Shown here piece by piece: positions 26,069 to 33,847 of a stretch of 64,000 nt of DNA. How positions within the stretch are numbered: position 1 is the first letter of the stretch; each line of letters starts with the position of its first letter. The notes below the pieces were generated by a model. That model had not been told where the DNA came from and made no database searches. It saw only the letters and a program-made list of their open reading frames with translations. This DNA is from Lentibacillus populi (GTDB taxonomy: Bacteria; Bacillota; Bacilli; Bacillales; Amphibacillaceae), in the NCBI GenBank assembly GCA_014642895.1, contig BMJD01000012.1, positions 1-64,000 on the forward strand. The letters are read 5' to 3'. The position numbers were made by a program, and so were the translations under genes.

Positions 26069-27088
26069 GTGGCTAACCCTCAAGTGGAACAAGGTTATAT
26101 CAGGATATCGAATGAACTATGGGATGAAATATTGAGGCGGGACTTTAGTAAAAGGCAACAAAAAATAATCCTCTTCATTTGGAGATTATCATACGGAACA
26201 GGTCAAAAGGATTGCAAAATAGACAAATTTAACATGTTGGAACTGGCTGGTATGTACAAAACAGATGTGAAAAAGGAACTTAAATTTTTGCGTGAATGCA
26301 ATGTACTGGATTGGGAAGAAAAAACAATGGTTTTCTCTATCAATAAAAATTACAAAATGTGGCAAATTACACCAAACAAAAATTGGGATAGCGATAAATT
26401 TAAGAGCCTTATTCACCAAAATCTAAGCCGCAAAAAGGTTAGTAAAACACTAACTCCAAAGAAAACGAAGGTTAGTAAAACACTAACTTTTAAGAGTGAA
26501 GAAGTTAGTAAATTACTAACTTTTAAGTTAGTAAAACACTTACCGCGACAGTCCTTAATCCTAAGGGGCGCAAGGTATACAAACTCTCTAAAGACAGTAT
26601 TAAAGACATTAAAGATTAAAGACATTAAAGATAATAATAATTACAGCAATCCAGAAGTTAGTAAGACACTAACTAACCCATTCACGTATTATGCGGAGAA
26701 TTTTGAACGAATCATTCCTCCGGCTATTATTCAAAAAATAAATTCTTGGCTTGATGATTTCAGTGAGGAAATGGTGATCTTGGCTATGGAAAAAACCTTA
26801 GAACAAGAAGAGTATAAACGGAAATGGGGATATATAAACCGCATATTGGTTAATTGGCATAAAAACAATATAAAGACCCCCGAACAGGCAAAAGAAGCGG
26901 ATGAGAAATTTTATAGTCGACAGAGAAGGGCATCCGGTTATGCAGGAGATAACGAGGTTGTCCCGGATTGGTTTAACAAGCGGAAAGGTAAAAAGCAAGA
27001 ACCAGCTGCCCATACAGAAACGCAAGAGGAAAGAGAAGAATTCGAAGCATTACTTCGTGAGTTTACATCGAAGGGGGTTAACGGGTGA
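26069..27088 (+). CDS. phage replication initiator, RepO-like with DnaD domain
   Basis: About 339 residues. The N-terminal winged helix (YIRISNELWDEILRRDFSKR then RLSYGTGQKDC) resembles phage replication protein O. The C-terminal segment (FTYYAENFERIIPPAIIQKI then KWGYINRILVNW) is a DnaD-type helicase-loading domain. The linker is made of repeated VSKTLT units, because the DNA encoding it carries iterons. The GTG start at 26069 lies eight bases after GGAGG; an earlier TTG is placed on the ribosome site itself. Confidence 0.88.
   Translation: MANPQVEQGYIRISNELWDEILRRDFSKRQQKIILFIWRLSYGTGQKDCKIDKFNMLELAGMYKTDVKKELKFLRECNVLDWEEKTMVFSINKNYKMWQITPNKNWDSDKFKSLIHQNLSRKKVSKTLTPKKTKVSKTLTFKSEEVSKLLTFKLVKHLPRQSLILRGARYTNSLKTVLKTLKIKDIKDNNNYSNPEVSKTLTNPFTYYAENFERIIPPAIIQKINSWLDDFSEEMVILAMEKTLEQEEYKRKWGYINRILVNWHKNNIKTPEQAKEADEKFYSRQRRASGYAGDNEVVPDWFNKRKGKKQEPAAHTETQEEREEFEALLREFTSKGVNG
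26438..26673 (+). other. probable phage replication origin inside the initiator gene
   Basis: Five 17-bp sites of the form GTTAGTAAAACACTAAC, each an inverted repeat, lie at 26438, 26471, 26504, 26527 and 26657 (the third, fourth and fifth with small changes). The first three are spaced 33 bases, three helical turns. Between the fourth and fifth is an A/T-rich stretch (26590-26645) with repeated ATTAAAGA units, suited to unwinding. Initiator-binding iterons plus an unwinding element within the initiator gene is the lambda ori plan. Confidence 0.8.
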
Positions 27089-27450
27089 ACACATTAAATG
27101 GCAGAGATCCCATTCTCCCCAGAGAAAAAAGCAAGTTGTTGTTTGACAATAAAGATATCGATTTTGGGTTTCCGGAATGGCAATTGGAAGAGGTATTGCG
27201 ACTTTGGCGGAATGGGAAGAGCGTTTATTACATTTCTAGATGGACAAAGCGTAATGAGCATGAGGTCTTTCTATCACTCTATGAATTTTGGATAGAAGGT
27301 GTGATAGACGACATAGAGAAAGCATTTTCGGCAGGGAATACATTGCTGGTACCGGGGAAACAGCAATTGATAAAAACCCAACAGCGAAAGGAGAATAAAA
27401 ATGGATTATTTAAAACAAGCAAAAAACGAAATCCGAAAAGAATGGTTTAG
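27085..27450 (+). CDS. helix-turn-helix-like phage protein
   Basis: 121 residues, GTG start overlapping the initiator's stop. The middle (WQLEEVLRLWRNGKSVYYIS then RWTKRNEHEVFL) looks like a helix-turn-helix of the kind in phage regulators and resolvase-like proteins. The C-terminus is basic. Found just after replication genes. Function unknown; a helicase-loader role is not supported because no Walker motif is present. Confidence 0.6.
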   Translation: MNTLNGRDPILPREKSKLLFDNKDIDFGFPEWQLEEVLRLWRNGKSVYYISRWTKRNEHEVFLSLYEFWIEGVIDDIEKAFSAGNTLLVPGKQQLIKTQQRKENKNGLFKTSKKRNPKRMV

Positions 27451-28036
27451 TAATCATGAAATTAAACTCATTGAAGGTTCCAAAGGTTTTCAACGCATCA
27501 ACTGGGGGGAGCAGGGATCGAGAATGTATCAAATTGATTACGTTTTGTCAGACAATATGGTCTTTGTTTCTGGTGATTTAGGAACTGCAGCTTATGAATT
27601 AACTTGTGCAGCAACATTAGAAAATATAAAAGACTTTAATCTGTCTTATTTCACTGGAAAGTTATCTGCCCATGAACGTCGTCGATGGGATTTTGATCCC
27701 TATTTGGCAAAGGAAGAAATAGAGGAGTACATCTTTGATTGGTGTGACATAAGTCATGTTGATCAGTTGAGTGAAGAGGATAACGAATTGTACGAAGAGC
27801 TTATCGGTGCAACCCAAAATTGGGACTTGCAGGATCACTTCGAGAAGGCAGTTTTCTCCATCTACGAAAACACAAGCGTTGGTTGGTTTGATGGTGAAGC
27901 GGCAAGTTGTATTTCTGATTGCGGAAAAAGATTGCCACGTAGTCTTATCGCTTATTGGGTTGGTTTGCAAATGGTAATTGAGCAATTAGAGAAAAAAGAA
28001 GGTAGAAGTGTTAATCGTGGCTCAATAAAAGTTTGA
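27401..28036 (+). CDS. phage protein of unknown function
   Basis: 211 residues, acidic and soluble. It begins inside the end of the preceding gene with AAAGGAG upstream of its ATG. Conserved-looking aromatic and Cys residues (LTCAATLENI, FDWCDISH, ASCISDCGK) suggest a folded enzyme or binding protein, but I recognise no family. Confidence 0.65.
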   Translation: MDYLKQAKNEIRKEWFSNHEIKLIEGSKGFQRINWGEQGSRMYQIDYVLSDNMVFVSGDLGTAAYELTCAATLENIKDFNLSYFTGKLSAHERRRWDFDPYLAKEEIEEYIFDWCDISHVDQLSEEDNELYEELIGATQNWDLQDHFEKAVFSIYENTSVGWFDGEAASCISDCGKRLPRSLIAYWVGLQMVIEQLEKKEGRSVNRGSIKV

Positions 28037-28069
28037 ACAAAAATGCGACATAAAGAAGGGGCGATATAA

Positions 28070-28261
28070 ATGCCAAAATATAGAGCTTATGCGGTAATAG
28101 ATGCCACCAAATACGTGGGTGACTTTGAAGCAGAAAATAAAGAAGAAGCCGAGGAAATGGCTTGGAATAGTGATGATTATAGCGTTATACTTTGTCATCA
28201 ATGTTCAAGAGAATTTGATTTGGGAGACGCTATAAAAATGATTATCGAAGAAGAGGATTGA
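28070..28261 (+). CDS. small acidic phage protein
   Basis: 63 residues with AKGGGGCG-like ribosome region (GAAGGGGCG) upstream. The sequence has a beta-alpha repeat look (YRAYAVIDATKYVGDFEAEN) and a CxxC (CHQC), so a zinc-binding knuckle is possible. Function unknown. Confidence 0.6.
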   Translation: MPKYRAYAVIDATKYVGDFEAENKEEAEEMAWNSDDYSVILCHQCSREFDLGDAIKMIIEEED

Positions 28262-28300
28262 TGTCGTAGTTCGATTAAAAAACAAAAAGGATGTGTCCTC

Positions 28301-28474
28301 ATGAAAGCATTTGAAGCCGAAGAAAACATCATGGTAAAGCACATCATAGATCAATTGCATCAGTTGGGGTATTACGAAACGGCGGGGAAGTCGAAGCGAG
28401 AGCTTATTACCAAACTAGCAGCTAAACGTGCTGTTGAGGTTAGAGTAGAAGACCCTGGAAGTGGGTGGTTCTGA
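28301..28474 (+). CDS. 57-residue phage protein, coupled to the next gene
   Basis: Its TGA overlaps the ATG of the following gene (TGATG). The product is helical at the start (EENIMVKHIIDQLHQLGYY) and basic in the middle (KSKRELITKLAAKRAVEV). A ribosome site is weak (AAAAAGGATG). Function unknown. Confidence 0.55.
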   Translation: MKAFEAEENIMVKHIIDQLHQLGYYETAGKSKRELITKLAAKRAVEVRVEDPGSGWF

Positions 28475-28719
28475 TGGATCAATTAAGTCTATTTAGCGAG
28501 TTGGATTCAACAGAAATGGTTATCCCGGCGGATGTTATTTCACCACTTGAATCAAATAAAAGTGTTAAATCAAGGGATTTTAAAAAACAGCAAAGACGTT
28601 GGTCAAAATACGTTAAGTCAGTCCAGGATTCGCACCATTGCTCTTGGTTTGATGCTAGGAAACTATTGATTGAGCATCGTGACAATCAAGTTCCCATCGA
28701 AATGAGGCTGGTGGAATGA
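28474..28719 (+). CDS. small basic phage protein
   Basis: 81 residues. The ATG at 28474 is preferred to an upstream in-frame GTG because it overlaps the preceding stop codon and follows GGGTGG. A basic stretch (KSRDFKKQQRRWSKYVKSVQ) suggests nucleic-acid contact. No family recognised. Confidence 0.55.
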   Translation: MDQLSLFSELDSTEMVIPADVISPLESNKSVKSRDFKKQQRRWSKYVKSVQDSHHCSWFDARKLLIEHRDNQVPIEMRLVE

Positions 28720-28928
28720 GTAAGAATCCTGTACTAAAGAAAAAGTTTGAAGAGGGTTACAGGCTAGGATTTGATAAAGGAACGAAACATGGCATTGAAC
28801 AAGCAGTCAATTTTTTTGCTGTTAAATTTGAGGGGCTAGAAAAGGTTCCCGGGATCGGCAAAAAGACCATGGAAAAGATAAGGCAGCAACTGGGTGAACA
28901 TTATTTTTTAAAGGATGATGAAGAATGA
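28716..28928 (+). CDS. helix-hairpin-helix protein
   Basis: 70 residues. The C-terminal half contains a helix-hairpin-helix, LEKVPGIGKKTMEKI, a non-specific DNA-binding motif. It overlaps both neighbours by four bases, so it is coupled to them and is probably made with the following DNA methylase. Confidence 0.7.
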   Translation: MSKNPVLKKKFEEGYRLGFDKGTKHGIEQAVNFFAVKFEGLEKVPGIGKKTMEKIRQQLGEHYFLKDDEE

Positions 28929-29758
28929 AAGTGAAATCACCGCTGATATGGTTCGGTGGAAAAGCTAACATGGCCGACAGCATTATAAGCCTCATGCCAG
29001 AGCATAAATGCTATGTTGAACCATTTGGCGGTGCAGCACATGTGTTAGCAAGCAAACCAAAATCAAAAGTAGAGGTATACAACGATATTAACGGGGACGC
29101 GGTTAATTTCCTAATGGTCCTTAGAAAGGATCCGGACAAACTATATGATGCCTGCTCCACATTGCCGTATTCCAGGTATTTATACGAATTGTGGCAGGAT
29201 GAATTATTTGACCAACGGCGCAATGGTGGAGATATGTGCGATTTCGACCGCGCAGTGAAGTTCTTTTACGTCAATCGTTGTGCGATTAACGGTGGCGGAC
29301 AAAATCATAAGTCTGGGTGGAAACACAGTGCCCATCATAATACTCCAGGCGTTTATCAACAAGTTTGCAAGCGAATCGTAACATTTGCTGAAAGGTTGAA
29401 AGGCGTAATCATAGATTGCGATGATTTTTCGAAGGTCATTCAAACCTATGACGATAAAGATTCTTTATTTTACGTGGATCCTCCCTATTTTGGAAACGAA
29501 AGCAGATACAAGGGTGGGTTTCAAGAGAAGGATCATCGTTACCTGGCAGCGTTGCTCAATCGCATAAACGGGAAGGCGATCGTCTCTTATTACGATCACG
29601 ATTTGATTGATAAGCTCTATCCTGGATGGAATAGACTCGAGATCAAAACTAAAAAAACAATGATTTCCACAAAAGATGGGTACATGAGACCTGATGCGAC
29701 GGAACTGTTGCTTATGAACTTTGAAGACAGTCAAATGAATCTATTTGAAATTAGTTAG
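28925..29758 (+). CDS. Dam-type N6-adenine DNA methyltransferase
   Basis: 277 residues of the D12 class. FGGK at residues 10-13, EPFGGAAHVL near 36, and DPPYFG from residue 185 are the AdoMet-binding and catalytic motifs. It methylates adenine in a short sequence, probably to protect phage DNA or to mark it. The target site cannot be read from sequence. It overlaps the helix-hairpin-helix gene. A second, unrelated methyltransferase is at 35946. Confidence 0.92.
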   Translation: MKVKSPLIWFGGKANMADSIISLMPEHKCYVEPFGGAAHVLASKPKSKVEVYNDINGDAVNFLMVLRKDPDKLYDACSTLPYSRYLYELWQDELFDQRRNGGDMCDFDRAVKFFYVNRCAINGGGQNHKSGWKHSAHHNTPGVYQQVCKRIVTFAERLKGVIIDCDDFSKVIQTYDDKDSLFYVDPPYFGNESRYKGGFQEKDHRYLAALLNRINGKAIVSYYDHDLIDKLYPGWNRLEIKTKKTMISTKDGYMRPDATELLLMNFEDSQMNLFEIS

Positions 29759-29768
29759 GAGGAAAACG

Positions 29769-30026
29769 ATGGAGCTACCAGTCTATCAAACAAGCAACTT
29801 AGACTTACGCACTAAAATCATCAATGACATACATCAAGAACGTGCCAGGCAGGATCATTTGCATCCGGAAAAACTGCCACTTTCGATGCGTTTCGTAACT
29901 ATCATGGAGGAGTTAGGGGAGGTTGCGGAAGCGCTTCAGAATAAGGATATGGAATCTACTTACAGGGAACTGATCGATGCTGCAGCTAGTTGTCTTCGTA
30001 TGGCGGAGGAGGTGTTAAAAGAATGA
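29769..30026 (+). CDS. MazG-like nucleotide pyrophosphohydrolase
   Basis: About 85 residues. MEELGEVAEAL followed by RELIDAAASCLRMAEEV gives the ExxE...ExxD metal pattern of the all-alpha MazG/dUTPase-like fold. These enzymes hydrolyse non-canonical or signalling nucleotides; phage copies are thought to alter host nucleotide pools. The start at 29769 is set by TTAGGAGG. Confidence 0.8.
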   Translation: MELPVYQTSNLDLRTKIINDIHQERARQDHLHPEKLPLSMRFVTIMEELGEVAEALQNKDMESTYRELIDAAASCLRMAEEVLKE

Positions 30027-30547
30027 TTTATACCGGAAAACGTGGAATTTCCTTTGAAAATAGCCTGAACTACACTAACCAGATCTACATAAACCAAGGC
30101 AGGGCCATTATAAATAAACGGGCAACCCCTATGAAAATCATAGGAAAGACGCGAGGTAACCAGCATATATGTATTTTTGATCAGAAATCTACCACAGATT
30201 ATGACGGAATATATCAAGGTAAGTCAATCGTATTCGAAGCTAAATCAACAAAAGAAAAGCGGCTACCGTTTAGCATAATCGCTGATCACCAAATTCAATA
30301 CCTGGAGGATGCTGAAAAACAAGGGGCAGTATCCTTCCTCATCGTCGAAATGAGGATATCCAGGGACGTTTTCTTAGTCCCAAATAACATGCTTCAGAAA
30401 TATTTAAAGGAAGCTCAAAACGGTGGGAGAAAATCAATCCCTTTGCGAGATTTAGAGGTTTATGCACATTTGGTAGAGTCCAAAAATGGTGTTGCATTAG
30501 ACTACTTATCGGTAGTCGATAGGTTAATAGCAGCTGCAATAGCTTAA
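30023..30547 (+). CDS. recU: RecU-like Holliday junction resolvase
   Basis: 174 residues. The nuclease core is D61 in TDYDGIYQGK and E72-x-K74 in IVFEAKST, the PD-(D/E)xK pattern of RecU. It would resolve branched DNA made in phage recombination and before packaging. It overlaps the MazG-like gene (ATGA) and has GGAGGAGG upstream. Confidence 0.88.
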   Translation: MIYTGKRGISFENSLNYTNQIYINQGRAIINKRATPMKIIGKTRGNQHICIFDQKSTTDYDGIYQGKSIVFEAKSTKEKRLPFSIIADHQIQYLEDAEKQGAVSFLIVEMRISRDVFLVPNNMLQKYLKEAQNGGRKSIPLRDLEVYAHLVESKNGVALDYLSVVDRLIAAAIA

Positions 30548-30571
30548 AAAATAAAAACAGGAGGGTGTTAC

Positions 30572-30973
30572 ATGGATTACATGGTCGATTTAAATGAATT
30601 TGCAGATGGTGCATTTGCGGCACGTTTTAACGAGGAATTGCAAAAGGCGCTGGATAACATTGCGGATCCAAACACAGATCCTAAGAAGGCTAGAACAGTG
30701 ACTGTCCAGGTCAAATTATATGGTGATGAAAGAAGGGATGTTGTTAGTGCTTCCGTTGTTGCAAAATCGAAACTTCTTCCTGCTAAAGAGGCTGATACAA
30801 AACTTTTAATGGGTGCAGATGACAACGGAAATGTCATTGGAAAAGAGCTCCGGTCGGGGGTTAAAGGTCAGATGTTTTTTGATAATGATGGCGATATTGC
30901 CCTGGATACAGGAGAAAAGGTGAATGATGAGGATCCGAATAGAGTTATTAATTTCCGAGAGCAGCGGCAATGA
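30572..30973 (+). CDS. phage protein of the family often labelled replication terminator
   Basis: 133 residues. The FADGAFAARFNEELQKALDN and IADPNTDPKKART segments are familiar from Bacillaceae prophages, where databases label such proteins 'replication terminator protein' on thin evidence. The rest is beta-rich and ends acidic. It may be a single-strand DNA or recombination accessory. GGAGGG ribosome site. Confidence 0.7.
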   Translation: MDYMVDLNEFADGAFAARFNEELQKALDNIADPNTDPKKARTVTVQVKLYGDERRDVVSASVVAKSKLLPAKEADTKLLMGADDNGNVIGKELRSGVKGQMFFDNDGDIALDTGEKVNDEDPNRVINFREQRQ

Positions 30974-31131
30974 GGTATGAAGTTTGGTACGAGATACCCC
31001 CGATGCGGGGTATCTATCGTACAGTGATAAAAGCAGATTCAATAAGGGATGTAATACAAATAATTCGATTGGATCCCCAGATGTCAAAATATCGAATAAA
31101 AAACATTAAGAAATGGAGGAATGAAAAATGA
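30970..31131 (+). CDS. 53-residue phage protein coupled at both ends
   Basis: Begins in an ATGA overlap with the preceding stop and ends in an ATGA overlap with the next start. The product (MRYEVWYEIPPMRGIYRTVI and on) is basic and looks like a small beta-alpha fold. Perfect coupling at both ends supports a real gene despite its size. Confidence 0.65.
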   Translation: MRYEVWYEIPPMRGIYRTVIKADSIRDVIQIIRLDPQMSKYRIKNIKKWRNEK

Positions 31132-31835
31132 TCAAAGAAGCATTGCAGTACATTGTTGGTATGGGAAAAGCGGAAATTCACGAAAGGAACGGTCAGGATT
31201 GGTCAGATAAACAACTTCACTTGCTGGAAGCGCCGGTAGCTTCACCATTTACAGCGCATACACTATCTGGTCTTGTTGGTTACCTAAAATCGAATTTTGA
31301 TAAAAGGGATGCTGCAATCATCCATGTTGCTAGTCCGACAACAGTTACAGTCAAGTCTCCCCTAAACGCGGATGAGAATCGTAACTATTTCTTAAAAGCT
31401 GAAGCATTGATTCCGGAGTTTTATTTCGATCGTTGGTATGACACTGAAGATTTCAACATTAAGCTCCAGTCATGTTTCGTTAATAGTGATGATCGCGACG
31501 TGATGTTGAAGGTAGTAGGTAATATTACCGAGGACCAGGTTAAAACGGTCAGTGATGATGGTGTATCTCAAGCAGTTGTCGCTAGAGTCGGCGTTGCCAC
31601 AGTGGGAAATGTAGAAGTGCCTAACCCAGTTGCGTTGGCGCCGTATAGAACCTTTGTTGAAGTGGTACAGCCAGAAAGTGACTTCGTGTTCCGCATGAAG
31701 GATGGTCCGCGTTGTGCGCTCTTTGAGGCAGACGGTGGAGCGTGGAAGATTAGTGCAATTGAAAACATTCGAAAGTACTTAGAAGCTTCACTTAAAGACC
31801 AAATTGAACATGGAAGAATATCAATTATTGCTTAA
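31128..31835 (+). CDS. DUF2303-like phage protein
   Basis: 235 residues. The layout (an N-terminal helix, then DRWYDTEDFNIKLQSCFVN and a VGNITEDQVKTVSDDGVSQ region) fits DUF2303 phage proteins, found beside recombination genes in Bacillaceae prophages. No catalytic motif is seen. It is tightly coupled to the two genes before it. A hairpin (TGGCCCG/CGGGCCA) lies nine bases after its stop, without a T run. Confidence 0.7.
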   Translation: MIKEALQYIVGMGKAEIHERNGQDWSDKQLHLLEAPVASPFTAHTLSGLVGYLKSNFDKRDAAIIHVASPTTVTVKSPLNADENRNYFLKAEALIPEFYFDRWYDTEDFNIKLQSCFVNSDDRDVMLKVVGNITEDQVKTVSDDGVSQAVVARVGVATVGNVEVPNPVALAPYRTFVEVVQPESDFVFRMKDGPRCALFEADGGAWKISAIENIRKYLEASLKDQIEHGRISIIA

Positions 31836-31886
31836 ATTAAGATGGCCCGCCGAAACGGGCCAAATATTTAAATCAGGAGGGATAAT

Positions 31887-32027
31887 TTGAAAAGTATATG
31901 GTACATGGCAGCTGGTTTACTAGCAATTTTATTCCTCGGAATATTTACGTATGTAATGACTGAATTCCAAGATGCCAGCGAGACTATTAAACAGCAAAAA
32001 AAGATTGAGGCTCTGGGAAGAAAATAG
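31887..32027 (+). CDS. 46-residue single-pass membrane protein
   Basis: TTG start with AGGAGG six bases upstream. One membrane helix (YMAAGLLAILFLGIFTYVM) is followed by a short charged tail (FQDASETIKQQKKIEALGRK). Function unknown. Confidence 0.6.
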   Translation: MKSIWYMAAGLLAILFLGIFTYVMTEFQDASETIKQQKKIEALGRK

Positions 32028-32149
32028 GATGTTGCATGATGTTATTTGGAACTTGAATCAACGGTTTATGAAGGATAGATAGTGAGTGAAAAAAAGACAG
32101 GATTTCTCCTGCCCACTACATTTTAATTATAACATAGGAGGGGTCCTGG

Positions 32150-32350
32150 TTGAGATTAAAAGATTTAGAAATAAACCCTAGTACTATGAGACTAGATATT
32201 GATATAATGGAATTAGAGGGAAACTTTGCCATCGTGGTAAGTGAAGGGAAGGCTAGATTGGCCGAATTGCCTTCACACGGGGAGACAAAGATTGTTACTC
32301 ACCAGGGCAAAGTTAAAAGAGTGAAGTGGGATGAGGGGGAAGAATTTTGA
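32150..32350 (+). CDS. XtrA/YqaO-like phage protein
   Basis: 66 residues from a TTG start after GGAGGGG. The C-terminal SHGETKIVTHQGKVKRVKWD region is characteristic of PBSX XtrA and skin-element YqaO. These genes sit just before the late sigma-like activator in PBSX, as here. Function is unknown. Its final TGA overlaps a TTG that starts the next reading frame. Confidence 0.82.
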   Translation: MRLKDLEINPSTMRLDIDIMELEGNFAIVVSEGKARLAELPSHGETKIVTHQGKVKRVKWDEGEEF

Positions 32351-32851
32351 ATGGGTATCTAGAAGGTTTGTTTTCGGACCCATCTTTTATGGGAGCTTTG
32401 TTGGGGGCACTTATAACAGGTGCTATAGATATACCAACAAAAGAAGTCAGTTAAAGAGGGAGAGTATAAGCAGTTTTATAAACACTTGAAGCCTTTCCAT
32501 ATTAGCTTAGATAGGTTTTTGTGGAATTTTACTGAAATAATTAACAAAGATCTCGTCACTGAGAAAGAAATAAATGAACTTAAATACTATATTGGTGGCA
32601 TAAAGTCTGAGATAAATACTATAGATGATAAATTTTTATTGCATGATTCTTTTATGGAATTCATTATTATAAAAAAAGTTGTAAGAACAATTGAACAAAT
32701 AATTGAGGATACGGAACATTTTGAGGGAATCAAGGGATTTGATATTACTGCTCTCGAAACTTGCCAGAAATTGATCGGAAATTTCAAAAATAAAATAGAT
32801 GATAAGATGGAGGAAGTGGAAAAATATTTAAAAATAAGTTCTACCAGCTAA
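32347..32851 (+). pseudogene. frameshifted membrane-anchored accessory protein gene
   Basis: A TTG at 32347 overlapping the XtrA-like stop, with AGGGGGA upstream, gives MNGYLEGLFSDPSFMGALLG and a hydrophobic helix, then stops at 32453. A second frame, open after a stop at about 32430, reads IYQQKKSVKEGEYKQFYKHL and runs on into a helical domain of about 120 residues ending at 32851. Joined, the two make a typical one-helix membrane protein with a cytosolic helical domain. A small indel near 32428-32434 best explains it; the 3' half alone also has a start at 32486. Confidence 0.6.
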
Positions 32852-32888
32852 CTGGAGGAAGCTGAGACAAAATGAAACAGCGTGTTAA
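32839..32888 (+). repeat. direct repeat, left copy
   Basis: TTCTACCAGC, CTGGAGGA, CTGA and CAGCGTGTT occur in this order here and again at 33763-33802. The two copies flank the accessory gene at 32910. In the right copy the repeat forms the start of a terminator; here the hairpin is lost. Confidence 0.65.
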
Positions 32889-32913
32889 GTGGGAAGAGGG
32901 GGAGGAGTTTTGA
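32872..32913 (+). pseudogene. remnant of an xtrA 3' end
   Basis: The 13-codon frame MKQRVKWEEGEEF ends like the XtrA-like protein (KRVKWDEGEEF). The DNA matches at about 28 of 32 positions over GTNAAGTGGGANGAGGGGGA and beyond. As at 32347, its TGA overlaps the TTG start of an accessory gene. It looks like a leftover carried in with the cassette that follows. Confidence 0.7.
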
Positions 32914-33758
32914 ATATCGATCTTATTGTCAAAGAAAGCTGTGGGGGATTCTGGAATTGTCTTAACCCCTCTGACATATTGCAATTAGTTGCTGTAATAA
33001 TTGCTATGCTAGCAGCAATTGCTTCATGGTTTTCTATATTTGTTCAGGCAAGGATAAACAAGAAAGACAAAGAATCAATAATAGTACCTGGTATAAAGGA
33101 GATTGAAGCTAATATAACTTACATTCTTTCCGATTGGGATGTAAATGAAAAATTACCAAAAAAGTTCTCAAATACAACATTACCAATTTGGAATTATGGA
33201 AATACACCTGTCTTTAATATTGGGTACTGCTATTATATTGAAAATCTTGATTACTTTTTAGATAAAGAAGATCTAAACGAAGGTGGAAAAATAATTTTTG
33301 GAAACCATAGTCTGAAAGTAAGGAAAGATGAAAATGGTAAATCAGAGTTATTTATTAGGTATGAATTTGAAGGTCAAAAAGGGGCAAAAAGAATTCAAAT
33401 TGCTCCATTTATAAGAAGTGTGGATCTTATTGATTCCAATGATAAGACTGAAATATATATACCTGATTACTTTATATATCTATTAAATGATTATTTCATT
33501 AATTCATTTTTTGAAGATAAGACACAACCTAGATTATTATTAAAAGTTTTTTATGATGATATAAATTTCCAATCATGGGAGCAGCAATTTAGGATTTTTA
33601 TTCCAAACACTTATTCCTATAAAGGAGAAGATTTAATTACAAGCTTACATTATGAAGTTGTTCAAAAAAAGAAAAAAAGAAAAAGATTAACTATCGAAGA
33701 AAACGAAAAGAGAATGGAAAAAAGAAGAAAAAGGGAATTAAAAAAGGTAAATAAATAA
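32910..33758 (+). CDS. membrane-anchored accessory protein of unknown function
   Basis: About 282 residues from TTG at 32910, with GGGGGAGGAG just upstream. One membrane helix (ILQLVAVIIAMLAAIASWFS) near residue 25-45 is followed by a large cytosolic beta-rich domain and a very basic tail (KKKKRKRLTIEENEKRMEKR). Base composition is more A/T-rich than its neighbours. The xtrA remnant and flanking repeats mark it as a recent cassette. This architecture recalls prophage accessory and exclusion proteins, but the function is not known. Confidence 0.7.
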   Translation: MNIDLIVKESCGGFWNCLNPSDILQLVAVIIAMLAAIASWFSIFVQARINKKDKESIIVPGIKEIEANITYILSDWDVNEKLPKKFSNTTLPIWNYGNTPVFNIGYCYYIENLDYFLDKEDLNEGGKIIFGNHSLKVRKDENGKSELFIRYEFEGQKGAKRIQIAPFIRSVDLIDSNDKTEIYIPDYFIYLLNDYFINSFFEDKTQPRLLLKVFYDDINFQSWEQQFRIFIPNTYSYKGEDLITSLHYEVVQKKKKRKRLTIEENEKRMEKRRKRELKKVNK

Positions 33759-33762
33759 TTTG

Positions 33763-33802
33763 TTCTACCAGCCATCTGGAGGACACTGAATGACAGCGTG
33801 TT
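33763..33802 (+). repeat. direct repeat, right copy
   Basis: Second copy of the repeat at 32839. It reads TTCTACCAGCCATCTGGAGG then ACACTGAATGACAGCGTGTT. It overlaps the terminator that follows. Confidence 0.65.
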
Positions 33803-33824
33803 GCTGCCATTTGGTGTCTTTTTT
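33782..33824 (+). terminator. terminator of the early operon
   Basis: GACACTGAATG pairs with CATTTGGTGTC over 11 positions (two G.T), with an inner CAGC/GCTG pairing, and is followed by six T. It separates the xtrA cassette block from the late activator gene. Confidence 0.85.
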
Positions 33825-33847
33825 ATTTTGCAGGAGGGGGCAAGAAT

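Noticed and set aside
26438-26673. CRISPR array
   Set aside because: Repeats are 17 bp, palindromic and unevenly spaced, and lie within a replication initiator gene; iterons explain them better.
27085-27450. DnaC-like helicase loader
   Set aside because: No Walker A or B motif; only a helix-turn-helix-like segment is visible.
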